This document shows positions 46,472 through 55,126 of a stretch of DNA of 64,000 nucleotides, piece by piece. The stretch lies in the NCBI GenBank assembly GCA_039029195.1, contig JBCCGR010000013.1, positions 1-64,000 of the forward strand, read 5' to 3'. The position numbers were made by a program, and so were the translations under genes. The DNA is from JBCCGR01 sp039029195. Its GTDB lineage: Bacteria; Pseudomonadota; Alphaproteobacteria; Rhizobiales; Rhizobiaceae. Each line of letters starts with the position of its first letter. The first letter of the stretch is position 1. The notes below the pieces were generated by a model that saw only the letters and a program-made list of their open reading frames with translations, made no database searches and was not told the origin of the DNA.

Positions 46472-48589
46472 TTATGCGTCTTCTTTTTCAAATTCCTTAC
46501 CGGTTTCCTGATCCACCATCTTCATGGAGAGGCGAACCTTACCGCGCTCATCAAAGCCGACCAGCTTCACCCACACCTTGTCACCTTCTTTGACAATGTC
46601 TGTGGTTTTGCCGACTCGTTCCTGAGCAAGTTGCGAAATATGAACAAGGCCATCTTTCGAACCAAAGAAATTGACGAAAGCCCCAAAGTCCACGGTTTTC
46701 ACAACCGTTCCTTCGTAAATGACGCCAACTTCCGGATCATCGGTGATCGACCGGATCCATTTGACCGCCGCATCAATTTCCTTGGCGGATGAAGATGCAA
46801 CCTTCACGGTGCCATCGTCATCAATGTTGACCTTGGCGCCAGTCTTCTCAACGATCTCGCGGATCACCTTTCCGCCCGATCCGATCACTTCGCGGATCTT
46901 GTCGGTCGGAATGGAGAAGCTCTCGATACGTGGCGCGAATTCGCCGACCTCAGCCCGGGCTTCATTGAGCGCATTGCCCATTTCACCCAGAATGTGCTGG
47001 CGTCCACCTTTCGCCTGTTCCAGAGCGACTTTCATGATCTCTTCGGTGATGCCGGTGATCTTGATGTCCATCTGAAGTGCAGTGATGCCTTCGGTCGTGC
47101 CCGCAACCTTGAAGTCCATGTCCCCAAGATGGTCTTCGTCGCCAAGGATGTCGGAAAGAACCGCAAACCGGTCACCTTCCTTGATCAGGCCCATGGCGAT
47201 CCCGGCAACGGGTGCCTTCATTGGGACGCCGGCATCCATGAAGGCAAGCGAGGTGCCGCAAACGCTCGCCATGGAAGACGAACCATTGGATTCCATGATT
47301 TCCGAAACCGCACGCAGCGTGTAGGGAAAATCTTCCTGCGAAGGAAGCACGGCCCGAACAGCGCGCCAGGCGAGCTTGCCATGTCCGATTTCGCGTCGAC
47401 CGGGCGTGCCCATGCGGCCAGTCTCACCCACGGAGTAAGGCGGGAAGTTGTAGTGCAGAAGGAAGTTCTCACGGTATGAGCCAGTGAGCGCATCAATAAT
47501 CTGCTCATCATCACCGGTACCGAGTGTGGCCACGACCAGAGCCTGCGTTTCACCGCGGGTAAAGAGCGCTGAACCATGCGCGCGTGGCAGAACCCCAACC
47601 TCTGAAACAATCGGGCGAACCGTATCCAAGTCACGACCGTCAATGCGTTTGGACGTATCCAGAATACTGCCACGAACAATGTTGGCCTGAACGGATTTGA
47701 AGACTTCGCTTACAATCTGCTTGTCTTCGCCACTTTCTTCATCAGAACAAAGCGCCTCGACAACCTTTGCCTTGGCGGCGTCAATCGCGTGGTAGCGATC
47801 CTGCTTGTCAGATATTGTGTATGCAGCAGTAAGATCACTACCCGCAATCTCTGTGACCTTTGCAATCAGTTCGCTGTCATCCCGCGGTGTAAACTCGCGC
47901 GGTTCTTTGGCTGCCTTTTCGGCCAGACGAACTATTGCTTCGATAACCGGCTGGAACTCCTTGTGGCCAAACATGACGGCACCAAGCATGATTTCTTCCG
48001 AGAGCACATTGGCTTCCGATTCCACCATGAGAACAGCATCGCCCGTGCCGGCGACTACCAGATCAAGCTGGGATTCAGGCATCTCATCGATGTTGGGGTT
48101 CAACACATACTCATCGTCAATATAGCCAACGCGGGCACCACCAATTGGTCCCATGAACGGAACGCCTGAAAGGGTGAGCGCCGCAGATGTTGCAACCATG
48201 GCAACAATGTCTGGATCGTTTTCCAGATCGTGGGAAAGAACCGTACAGGTGATCTGCGTGTCGTTCTTGTAGCCTTCCACGAAAAGTGGGCGGATCGGGC
48301 GGTCAATCAGGCGTGACGTCAGGGTTTCCTTTTCGCTCGGACGACCCTCACGCTTGAAAAATCCACCAGGGATCTTGCCGGCTGCGTAAGTCTTTTCCTG
48401 ATAATTCACCGTGAGAGGGAAGAAATCGAACCCGGGTTTCGGTTCCTTCGCCGAAACAATCGCACAATGGACGGTCGTCTCGCCATAAGTGGCGATAACG
48501 GATCCGTCTGCCTGACGAGCCATGCCGCCGGTTTCCAAAGTGAGCGTGCGACCGCCCCATTCAATTTCTTCTACATGTTTATCGAACAT
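46472..48589 (-). CDS. pnp: Polynucleotide phosphorylase
   Basis: 705 residues from the ATG at 48589 (MFDKHVEEIEWGGR); the longer frame upstream has no family similarity. A phosphorolytic 3'-5' exoribonuclease of the degradosome. Two RNase PH domains (GRPSEKETLTSRLIDRPIRP; TRGETQALVVATLG), a KH domain (IGSGGKVIREI, about 560-620) and an S1 domain (about 625-695) are in order. It follows rpsO, the classic arrangement. Confidence 0.97.
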   Translation of the reverse strand: MFDKHVEEIEWGGRTLTLETGGMARQADGSVIATYGETTVHCAIVSAKEPKPGFDFFPLTVNYQEKTYAAGKIPGGFFKREGRPSEKETLTSRLIDRPIRPLFVEGYKNDTQITCTVLSHDLENDPDIVAMVATSAALTLSGVPFMGPIGGARVGYIDDEYVLNPNIDEMPESQLDLVVAGTGDAVLMVESEANVLSEEIMLGAVMFGHKEFQPVIEAIVRLAEKAAKEPREFTPRDDSELIAKVTEIAGSDLTAAYTISDKQDRYHAIDAAKAKVVEALCSDEESGEDKQIVSEVFKSVQANIVRGSILDTSKRIDGRDLDTVRPIVSEVGVLPRAHGSALFTRGETQALVVATLGTGDDEQIIDALTGSYRENFLLHYNFPPYSVGETGRMGTPGRREIGHGKLAWRAVRAVLPSQEDFPYTLRAVSEIMESNGSSSMASVCGTSLAFMDAGVPMKAPVAGIAMGLIKEGDRFAVLSDILGDEDHLGDMDFKVAGTTEGITALQMDIKITGITEEIMKVALEQAKGGRQHILGEMGNALNEARAEVGEFAPRIESFSIPTDKIREVIGSGGKVIREIVEKTGAKVNIDDDGTVKVASSSAKEIDAAVKWIRSITDDPEVGVIYEGTVVKTVDFGAFVNFFGSKDGLVHISQLAQERVGKTTDIVKEGDKVWVKLVGFDERGKVRLSMKMVDQETGKEFEKEDA

Positions 48590-48921
48590 TTTTATCTTGC
48601 TTCCTCGCGCACGGACCTTCCGCACGCTGTTCGTGTCATCAACGCTGATCAGCCATGGGCAAGACGACAAGGTGTTTCATGATGTTTGCATCGTTTTATG
48701 AAACAACTGGCAATCCTGCCCCATGACCATGAAGACCGTGTTCTCGTTCTACTGTCTGGAGAAACGGTCCACCGATGGTTCAGCATTGTTCAGACCATCG
48801 GCATTTTGGGAACATGCGCGAGCAACTTGCTCTGCGTTTCCCTCTATCGCGCCGCCAAATCTCTCTCAGCGGCACGCAAAAACGGGCGGAGTGGTCCGCC
48901 CGAATTGTCTCAAGTTCCTGA
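48590..48921 (-). other. rpsO-pnp spacer with terminator/attenuator hairpin (48878-48902)
   Basis: 332 bp. CGGGCGGA and TCCGCCCG form a perfect 8-bp stem with a GTGG loop (48883-48902); on the minus strand TTTTT follows immediately. It is an intrinsic terminator of rpsO that could also let some transcripts through to pnp. In E. coli the same spacer carries RNase III sites for pnp autoregulation; here that is inference. Confidence 0.7.
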
Positions 48922-49191
48922 TTAGCGGCGCAATCCCAGCCGCTTGATGATGTCCTGATAGCGGGCTTCATCCTTGCCACGTGTGTAATCAAGCAAACGG
49001 CGACGCTGGGATACCATTTTCAAAAGACCACGACGCGAGTGATTGTCTTTCTTGTGGGATTTGAAGTGCTCTGTGAGGTTTGAAATGCGTTCCGTCAGAA
49101 CAGCGATCTGCACTTCAGGGGAGCCGGTATCACCATCTTTGGTGGCATACTCATTAATGAGCTCAGCTTTGCGCTCAGGTGTGATCGACAT
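48922..49191 (-). CDS. rpsO: 30S ribosomal protein S15
   Basis: 89 residues from the ATG at 49191 (MSITPERKAELI), the canonical start and length. S15 binds 16S rRNA early in 30S assembly and bridges to the 50S. Four-helix signature: GSPEVQIAVLTERI and HSRRGLLKMVSQRRRLLDYT. It precedes pnp. Confidence 0.98.
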   Translation of the reverse strand: MSITPERKAELINEYATKDGDTGSPEVQIAVLTERISNLTEHFKSHKKDNHSRRGLLKMVSQRRRLLDYTRGKDEARYQDIIKRLGLRR

Positions 49192-49301
49192 CGAATTTCC
49201 TTTCATTGCAAGCGTTTACGCAGCAGCTAACCGCATGATATTTCTACGCTTTGTTTAGAGTGACGCCCGCAGCCGAGATGTCGTTCAGCAAGGGCCGGAT
49301 A

Positions 49302-49331
49302 TCAAAACGCGGGCCTTATCAGACCCGCGTT
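49302..49331 (-). terminator. Intrinsic terminator of the thiolase gene
   Basis: AACGCGGG and CCCGCGTT form an 8-bp stem with a 10-nt loop; on the minus strand TTTTGAT follows. It lies 56 nt after the thiolase stop and before rpsO, separating the two units. Confidence 0.75.
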
Positions 49332-49386
49332 GGCGCCCATATAGGGGAATGGGATGATTTTGTGAAGGGGGATGTAATTTCAGCAA

Positions 49387-50562
49387 TCAGTCCCGCTCAA
49401 CACATATGGCAACACCCATGCCGCCGCCGATGCACAAAGTGGCAAGTCCTTTCTTTGCGTCCCGGCGCTGCATTTCGTGGAGAAGCGTGACCAGAACGCG
49501 GGCACCGGAAGCACCGATTGGGTGACCGATGGCAATGGCGCCGCCATTCACATTCACCTTACCGGAATCCCAGCCCATATCTTTGTTAACCGCACAGGCC
49601 TGAGCGGCAAAAGCCTCGTTGGCTTCCACCAGATCGAGATCGTCCACAGACCAACCAGCCTTCTCGAGTGCCTTTTTGGATGCCGGAATTGGGCCCGTTC
49701 CCATGACAGCAGGATCAACGCCTGCAGTTGCGCGCGACACAATTTTGGCAAGCGGCTTCACGCCACGCTTTTCGGCCTCTTCTGCTGTCATCAACACAAG
49801 TGCGGCAGCACCGTCATTGATACCTGAGGCATTGGCCGCCGTGACCGAGCCTTCTTTGTCGAAGGCCGGGCGAAGCTTGGCAACGGAGTCCATCGTGGCG
49901 CCGTGGCGAATATACTCATCATCTTCCACAACCACATCACCCTTGCGGGTGTTGATGGTAACCGGTGCAATCTCATCCTTGAACTTGCCTGCCTTTTGTG
50001 CGGCTTCAGCCTTGTTTTGGGAGGCTACTGCAAACTCATCCTGTTGCTCACGTGTGATCTGGAACTCCCGCGCAACATTTTCTGCAGTGTTTCCCATGTG
50101 ATAGCCGTTAAAAGCATCCCACAAGCCATCTTTGATCATGGTGTCGATCATTTTGTAGTCGCCCATCTTCACACCACCACGCAGGTGCTGGCAGTGGGCA
50201 GAAAGCGACATGGACTCCTGACCTCCGGCAACGACGATGGAAGCATCTCCGCCTTCAATCTGCTGCATTCCGATGGCGACAGCGCGCAATCCTGATCCAC
50301 AAACCTGATTGATGCCCCAGGCGGATGCCTCTTTGGGAACACCAGCATTCATGGACGCCTGGCGTGCTGGATTTTGGCCCTGCCCGGCAGTCAGAACCTG
50401 ACCCAGGATCACTTCATCCACATCTGAGGCTTCAATTCCAGCCCGATCGATAGCGGCCTCAATGGCAACTTTTCCCAGTTCGTGAGCTGGCAGCGTTGAT
50501 AGTGCTCCATTGAATGCGCCAACGGGGGTTCTGGCGGCACTAGCAATAACAATCTCGGACAT
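49387..50562 (-). CDS. phaA: Acetyl-CoA C-acetyltransferase (thiolase)
   Basis: 391 residues from the ATG at 50562 (GAGGAG upstream). It condenses two acetyl-CoA or cleaves acetoacetyl-CoA. Catalytic residues are visible: Cys in NQVCGSGLRA, His in GGAIAIGHPIGASG and the second Cys in CIGGGMGVA. Length and sequence fit biosynthetic thiolases of the PHB/ketone cycle. No phaB is adjacent, so the symbol is by similarity only. Confidence 0.92.
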   Translation of the reverse strand: MSEIVIASAARTPVGAFNGALSTLPAHELGKVAIEAAIDRAGIEASDVDEVILGQVLTAGQGQNPARQASMNAGVPKEASAWGINQVCGSGLRAVAIGMQQIEGGDASIVVAGGQESMSLSAHCQHLRGGVKMGDYKMIDTMIKDGLWDAFNGYHMGNTAENVAREFQITREQQDEFAVASQNKAEAAQKAGKFKDEIAPVTINTRKGDVVVEDDEYIRHGATMDSVAKLRPAFDKEGSVTAANASGINDGAAALVLMTAEEAEKRGVKPLAKIVSRATAGVDPAVMGTGPIPASKKALEKAGWSVDDLDLVEANEAFAAQACAVNKDMGWDSGKVNVNGGAIAIGHPIGASGARVLVTLLHEMQRRDAKKGLATLCIGGGMGVAICVERD

Positions 50563-50690
50563 GTCTGATCTCCTCAAGAGACGAAATTTGGTGTGGGGAC
50601 AAAATTCTTCCGGGTGTTTTGCATTTACCAAAGCTCCGATCAATAACACCTTAGCACAACAGGCATGAACGGAGTGCAGGGCTGGCGATG

Positions 50691-51536
50691 CTAGTTGGAT
50701 CTTGGGCGTCGTGCCGGGTAGACCCCAAGAATGCGGTGTTTTTCGGTGAAAAACTTCATCTCGTCCAATGCATAGGTCACCGACTGCATATCAGGATGTC
50801 CCTCAATGTCGGCATAGAACTGAGTGGCCGTGAACGTGCCATTGATCTGATAGGATTCAAGCTTTGTCATGTTGACGCCGTTCGTGGCAAACCCGCCCAT
50901 CACTTTGTAAAGGGCGGCAGGCACATTTCGCACCTGAAAGATAAACGTCGTGATCATCAGCTCGTCCGTCAGCGCAGGCATCTCCGGCGTTGGAGACAGG
51001 ATCACAAACCGCGTTGTGTTGTGAGCCTCATCCTCCACATCTCGCTCCAGAATTTCGAGACCATAGAGTTTCGCAGCAAGTTCCGGAGCCAGCGACGCGG
51101 CAGTTCGATCATCGGATTGCGAAACCAGTCTTGCTGAACCTGCCGTATCTCCGCTGACCACGCCTTTCCATCCATTGTCGCGAATGATGTTGCGACACTG
51201 GCCAAGCGCATGAACGTGGCTGTAGACCGTTCGAATATCGTCGCGCTTCACCCCTGGCAGCACCATAAGTTGGAAATGAATGGGAAGAAAATACTCCCCA
51301 ATGATGTGGAGGCCTGATTCCGGCAGCAGATGATGGATGTCGGCGACACGCCCTGCGACCGAGTTTTCAATCGGGATCATGGCGAGATCGACATCGCTAT
51401 TTCGAACGGCAGCAAATGCATCTTCAAAGGTCGGACATGGGACGGGTTCCATATCTGGATAGACGTTGCGACAGGCCGTGTCAGAATTGGCCCCTTGTTC
51501 GCCCTGGAAGGCAATTCGGCCGGTTCTTGTATTCAT
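50691..51536 (-). CDS. pheA: Prephenate dehydratase
   Basis: 281 residues from the ATG at 51536 (GGAAA upstream); a GTG at 51560 overlapping the kdsB stop (GTGA) is a real alternative adding 8 residues. It makes phenylpyruvate for phenylalanine synthesis. The catalytic domain (about 5-185) holds NSVAGRV and TTRFVI-like TTRFVILS; the ACT domain (about 200-280) has ESYQINGTFTATQFYADIEG, the ESRP-type regulatory region. No chorismate mutase domain is fused. Confidence 0.95.
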   Translation of the reverse strand: MNTRTGRIAFQGEQGANSDTACRNVYPDMEPVPCPTFEDAFAAVRNSDVDLAMIPIENSVAGRVADIHHLLPESGLHIIGEYFLPIHFQLMVLPGVKRDDIRTVYSHVHALGQCRNIIRDNGWKGVVSGDTAGSARLVSQSDDRTAASLAPELAAKLYGLEILERDVEDEAHNTTRFVILSPTPEMPALTDELMITTFIFQVRNVPAALYKVMGGFATNGVNMTKLESYQINGTFTATQFYADIEGHPDMQSVTYALDEMKFFTEKHRILGVYPARRPRSN

Positions 51537-51556
51537 GGATTTTCCGAAAAACTGCG

Positions 51557-52300
51557 TCACGAGGAAGATAATTGCGCGCGCGCCTGCTCAAGATCGGCTG
51601 GAGTATCAACACCAAGCGGAATGGTGTCAACGATCGCGACCCCGATCTGCATACCGGCTTCCAGCGCGCGGAGCTGCTCCAGCTTTTCCCTTTGCTCCAA
51701 CGGGGACGGCGGCAAATTGATAAAGCGTTCCAGTGCCGAGCGGCGATAGGCGTAAAGTCCGATATGATGATAGAGCGGCCCTTCGCCGAATGGGGCCGTG
51801 GCCCGCGTAAAGTACAGGGCACGCATCTGAGCAGGTTCCGAACCGCTAAGTATGGCCTTAACCACATTGGGATTGGTTCGTTCTTCCACGTTGGTGATTT
51901 CGGCTGCAAGCGTTGAAATGTCGACAACGGGGTCTTTCAACCGTTCGATGCTCGCAATCAGGGCGGCTGGGTCAATTGTTGGAAGATCCCCCTGAACATT
52001 AACGATTGTGTCGACGCGCCTTTTTGGATCGCACTTTTCCAACGCCTCGAAAATACGATCCGAACCAGAGGTATGGTGATCTCCTGTCATCACAGCTGTT
52101 GCGCCATACCGGTCTACAGCTGTGGCAATTTCGGTGCTGTCGGTTGCAACGGCAATGTTCGAAAATCCGGCATCCCGCGCACGATCCACCACATGGACAA
52201 TCATCGGCTTCCCACCAATGTTTGCCAGCGGCTTGCCGGGCAATCGTGTGGAGGCCATGCGCGCAGGGATCAGCGCAATCGTGGTTTCAGTGATGCTCAT
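51557..52300 (-). CDS. kdsB: 3-deoxy-manno-octulosonate cytidylyltransferase
   Basis: 247 residues. It activates KDO as CMP-KDO for lipid A/core assembly. The nucleotidyltransferase signature IPARMASTRLPGKPL is at the N-terminus, with VNVQGDLPTID in the middle. It overlaps or abuts pheA downstream and diverges from the cytochrome c gene, the usual rhizobial arrangement. Confidence 0.96.
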   Translation of the reverse strand: MSITETTIALIPARMASTRLPGKPLANIGGKPMIVHVVDRARDAGFSNIAVATDSTEIATAVDRYGATAVMTGDHHTSGSDRIFEALEKCDPKRRVDTIVNVQGDLPTIDPAALIASIERLKDPVVDISTLAAEITNVEERTNPNVVKAILSGSEPAQMRALYFTRATAPFGEGPLYHHIGLYAYRRSALERFINLPPSPLEQREKLEQLRALEAGMQIGVAIVDTIPLGVDTPADLEQARAQLSSS

Positions 52301-52478
52301 CTAGGTCTCTGTGTTGCAGGTTCGGACGGGCGCGCGGGTGTCAAAACGTCTCAGCGGCGAACGCCCTTATAAGTGTTGCAACGATTTCGCAAAAGACATA
52401 GTTTCCGCGCAAATTCGGGCAGGCTTTTTGGGTCTGCACACTGTCGATACTGATGAATGTGACGGAGCTTGAAAGCCC

Positions 52479-53033
52479 ATGGACTCATTTGAGTGGAACA
52501 AGGTGTTTGGCGCCGTGCTGGGCGTTATATTCCTGGTGCTGTCTGTGAGCTTTTTGTCAGAGATGATCTTTGACAGTCATTCTCCTGAAAAACCCGGCTA
52601 CATCATTGAGGTTGCCGAAGCCGCCACAGGCGCGGCCGGTGGCGGTGAGAAATCCGGACCAGTAGTTGAAGACGTTTCTCCCTTGCTGGCCTCAATGGAT
52701 ATTTCTGACGGGCAGAAGGTCGCCAAGAAGTGCGCCGCTTGTCATACGTTCGAAAAGGGTGGCAAGAACAAGGTTGGTCCAGCACTTTACGGCATCGTTG
52801 ACCGCACAATTGGTGCAGACGGGGAGTTCAACTACTCCACTGCTCTGAAAGCCTATGGTGCCGACAAGGTATGGTCCTATGCAGAGCTGAACGGATTCCT
52901 GTTCAAACCGAAAACCCACATCAAAGGCACATCAATGGGCTTCGCGGGGTTGAAGAAAACCAAAGATCGCGCAGCGATCATCGCTTATCTTCGCACTCTG
53001 TCTGATGCTCCGGCACCATTGCCGAGCGAGTGA
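52479..53033 (+). CDS. Membrane-anchored class I cytochrome c
   Basis: 184 residues. A single N-terminal membrane helix (about 8-30) tethers a periplasmic cytochrome c domain. The haem site is CAACH (Cys85, Cys88, His89) and the distal Met is in KGTSMGFAG. This matches CycM-type carriers that pass electrons from the bc1 complex to cytochrome oxidase. The Gly/Ala linker (about 45-65) allows mobility. An intrinsic terminator follows. Confidence 0.93.
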   Translation: MDSFEWNKVFGAVLGVIFLVLSVSFLSEMIFDSHSPEKPGYIIEVAEAATGAAGGGEKSGPVVEDVSPLLASMDISDGQKVAKKCAACHTFEKGGKNKVGPALYGIVDRTIGADGEFNYSTALKAYGADKVWSYAELNGFLFKPKTHIKGTSMGFAGLKKTKDRAAIIAYLRTLSDAPAPLPSE

Positions 53034-53057
53034 TCTGACCTTCAAATGGAAACGTTC

Positions 53058-53084
53058 AAGCCGGGCATGTTGTCCGGCTTTTTT
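53058..53084 (+). terminator. Intrinsic terminator of the cytochrome c gene
   Basis: AAGCCGG and CCGGCTT make the stem base, extended by three further pairs (one G-T) to a short TGT loop, with TTTT following on the plus strand. Confidence 0.85.
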
Positions 53085-53247
53085 GTTGGCGAGAGTTCGG
53101 AAAGCTGAGAACGGAAGTGAAAATCTCCAATCACGCGCGGTAACAAGACCTTTCTTGCCAAACTTTAATCTGGTCAGACCGGTATTCCGCCTTATTATCA
53201 AGCAAAACCCGCAATTCAGAACATAAAATCATGAGGCATGGTAATTG

Positions 53248-55104
53248 ATGAATTTTAGTCGGTCAGTCCTCAGCCTGTCGCTTGTTGTGGCACTTTCGCA
53301 GTCAGCCTTCGCCAAGGATGGTGAGTGGTTGACAACGGACTCCCTGATCAAACCCTCCAAATATGCCGAAAATTTCGAGCGCTACGATCATGTGAATCCC
53401 AATGCGCCCAAGGGCGGGACGCTGAATTCCATTTCAATCGGCACTTTTGACAGCTTCAACCCCTTCATCGTGAAGGGAACATCTGCTGCGGGCCTAAACT
53501 ATACTGGCGGGCTCCTCTACGATTCTCTGATGGAGCAGTCAGTTGAAGAGCCAGGTACATCCTATCCTTTGATTGCCGAGGCCTTTAAACATCCCGCAGA
53601 TTACTCGTCAGCCACTTATCGCTTGAACGCAAACGCGAAATTCCATGACGGAAAGCCAATTACCGCTGAAGATGTGGCCTGGTCGTTCGACGTGTTGAAA
53701 GCCAACTATCCGCTCTACAATAAATACTATGGCAATGTGACCGAGGCGCGGGTTGATGCGCCCAACATGATCACCTTTGTCTTCGATCAGAAAAACAATC
53801 GCGAGCTGCCGCACATAATGGGTGACCTGCCTGTGCTGCCGAAACACTGGTGGACCGGCAAGGACAAAGACGGCAATCAGCGGGACATCACAAAAACCAC
53901 GCTTGAAGAGCCGGTCGGCAACGGGCCCTATCGCATCAAGAGTTTCAAACCTGGTTCGGAAATCATCTGGGAACGCGTGGAAGATTACTGGGCGAAGGAT
54001 CTGCCCGTTCGCGTGGGTCGATACAATTTCAATGAGCGGCGTTACGTTTACTTCAAGGATCCAAACGCGAGCTGGGAAGCCTTCAAGAAAGGCGGACTTC
54101 AAGATCTACGCATCGAGAACAGATCAAAGAACTGGGCGACGGGCTACACGTTTCCTGCATTCAAGGAAAAGAAGGTCATAAAGCGAACCTTCACATCAGG
54201 TTCGGGCGAGGCATTTTCAGGTTATTTCATCAACACGCGCAAGGAGCGTTTCAACGATCGGCGCGTTCGTGAAGCTCTGACACTGGCCTATGACTTTGAG
54301 ACCATGAACACCAATCTGTTCTACGGTTTCTACACACGGACCGACAGCTATTTCGAAGCCAGTGAGCTATCGTCTCCCAAGGCGGCGCCCACCGGACTTG
54401 AGCTTGAAATCCTTGAAAAATATCGCGGTCAGGTTCCTGACGGAGTCTTTACAGAGAAGTTCGAGCTCCCGGTTTTCAAATCCCGCGGTGACACACGCAA
54501 GAACTTGCGTCGAGCCATTGCGTTGTTCAAGGACGCTGGTTGGACTTTCAAAGACCAGAAGCTGGTCAACGCGAAGGGCGAACAGTTCAAAATTGAGTTT
54601 CTTGGAAACTCACCAACAGACGAACGCATCACCAGCCCATATCTTGCGAACCTTCGGCGCCTCGGTATTGACGCCACATTGCGCATCATCGACACATCGC
54701 AATACATTAACCGGACCAGAAACTGGGATTTCGATCTGTTGTTCGCAGGTGCTGCCCAGTCTCAATCTCCTGGAAACGAACAACGTGAATATTGGTCATC
54801 GGCCGCAGCCGATCTGACCGGATCACGCAACTACGCCGGCATCAAAAACCCCGTGGTTGACGATCTGGTCGAGCGGATCATTTTTGCGAAAAACCGCGAA
54901 GAGCTTGTAGCGCTGACACACGCGTTGGACCGGGTCTTGTTGTGGAACTACTATGCCGTGCCGGGCTGGCATCTCCCTGTGATTTGGACGGCCTATTGGG
55001 ACAAGTTCGGCATTCCCGACACCCAACCCGCCTATATCGGTGTGGATATAGATTCCTGGTGGATAGACCCGGAAAAAGCGGCGCGGATTGAGTCCACTGA
55101 TTGA
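53248..55104 (+). CDS. YejA-like peptide-binding protein 1 (Sec signal)
   Basis: 618 residues from the ATG at 53248 (GAGG upstream). Signal peptide residues 1-22 (QSAFA). An extracellular solute-binding family 5 protein of the YejA branch: YDHVNPNAPKGGTLN and AKFHDGKPITAEDVAWSFDVLK. It feeds the YejBEF importer encoded downstream. A near-duplicate gene follows after 22 bp. Confidence 0.9.
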   Translation: MNFSRSVLSLSLVVALSQSAFAKDGEWLTTDSLIKPSKYAENFERYDHVNPNAPKGGTLNSISIGTFDSFNPFIVKGTSAAGLNYTGGLLYDSLMEQSVEEPGTSYPLIAEAFKHPADYSSATYRLNANAKFHDGKPITAEDVAWSFDVLKANYPLYNKYYGNVTEARVDAPNMITFVFDQKNNRELPHIMGDLPVLPKHWWTGKDKDGNQRDITKTTLEEPVGNGPYRIKSFKPGSEIIWERVEDYWAKDLPVRVGRYNFNERRYVYFKDPNASWEAFKKGGLQDLRIENRSKNWATGYTFPAFKEKKVIKRTFTSGSGEAFSGYFINTRKERFNDRRVREALTLAYDFETMNTNLFYGFYTRTDSYFEASELSSPKAAPTGLELEILEKYRGQVPDGVFTEKFELPVFKSRGDTRKNLRRAIALFKDAGWTFKDQKLVNAKGEQFKIEFLGNSPTDERITSPYLANLRRLGIDATLRIIDTSQYINRTRNWDFDLLFAGAAQSQSPGNEQREYWSSAAADLTGSRNYAGIKNPVVDDLVERIIFAKNREELVALTHALDRVLLWNYYAVPGWHLPVIWTAYWDKFGIPDTQPAYIGVDIDSWWIDPEKAARIESTD

Positions 55105-55126
55105 GTTGTGGCGAAGGAGGATCAGC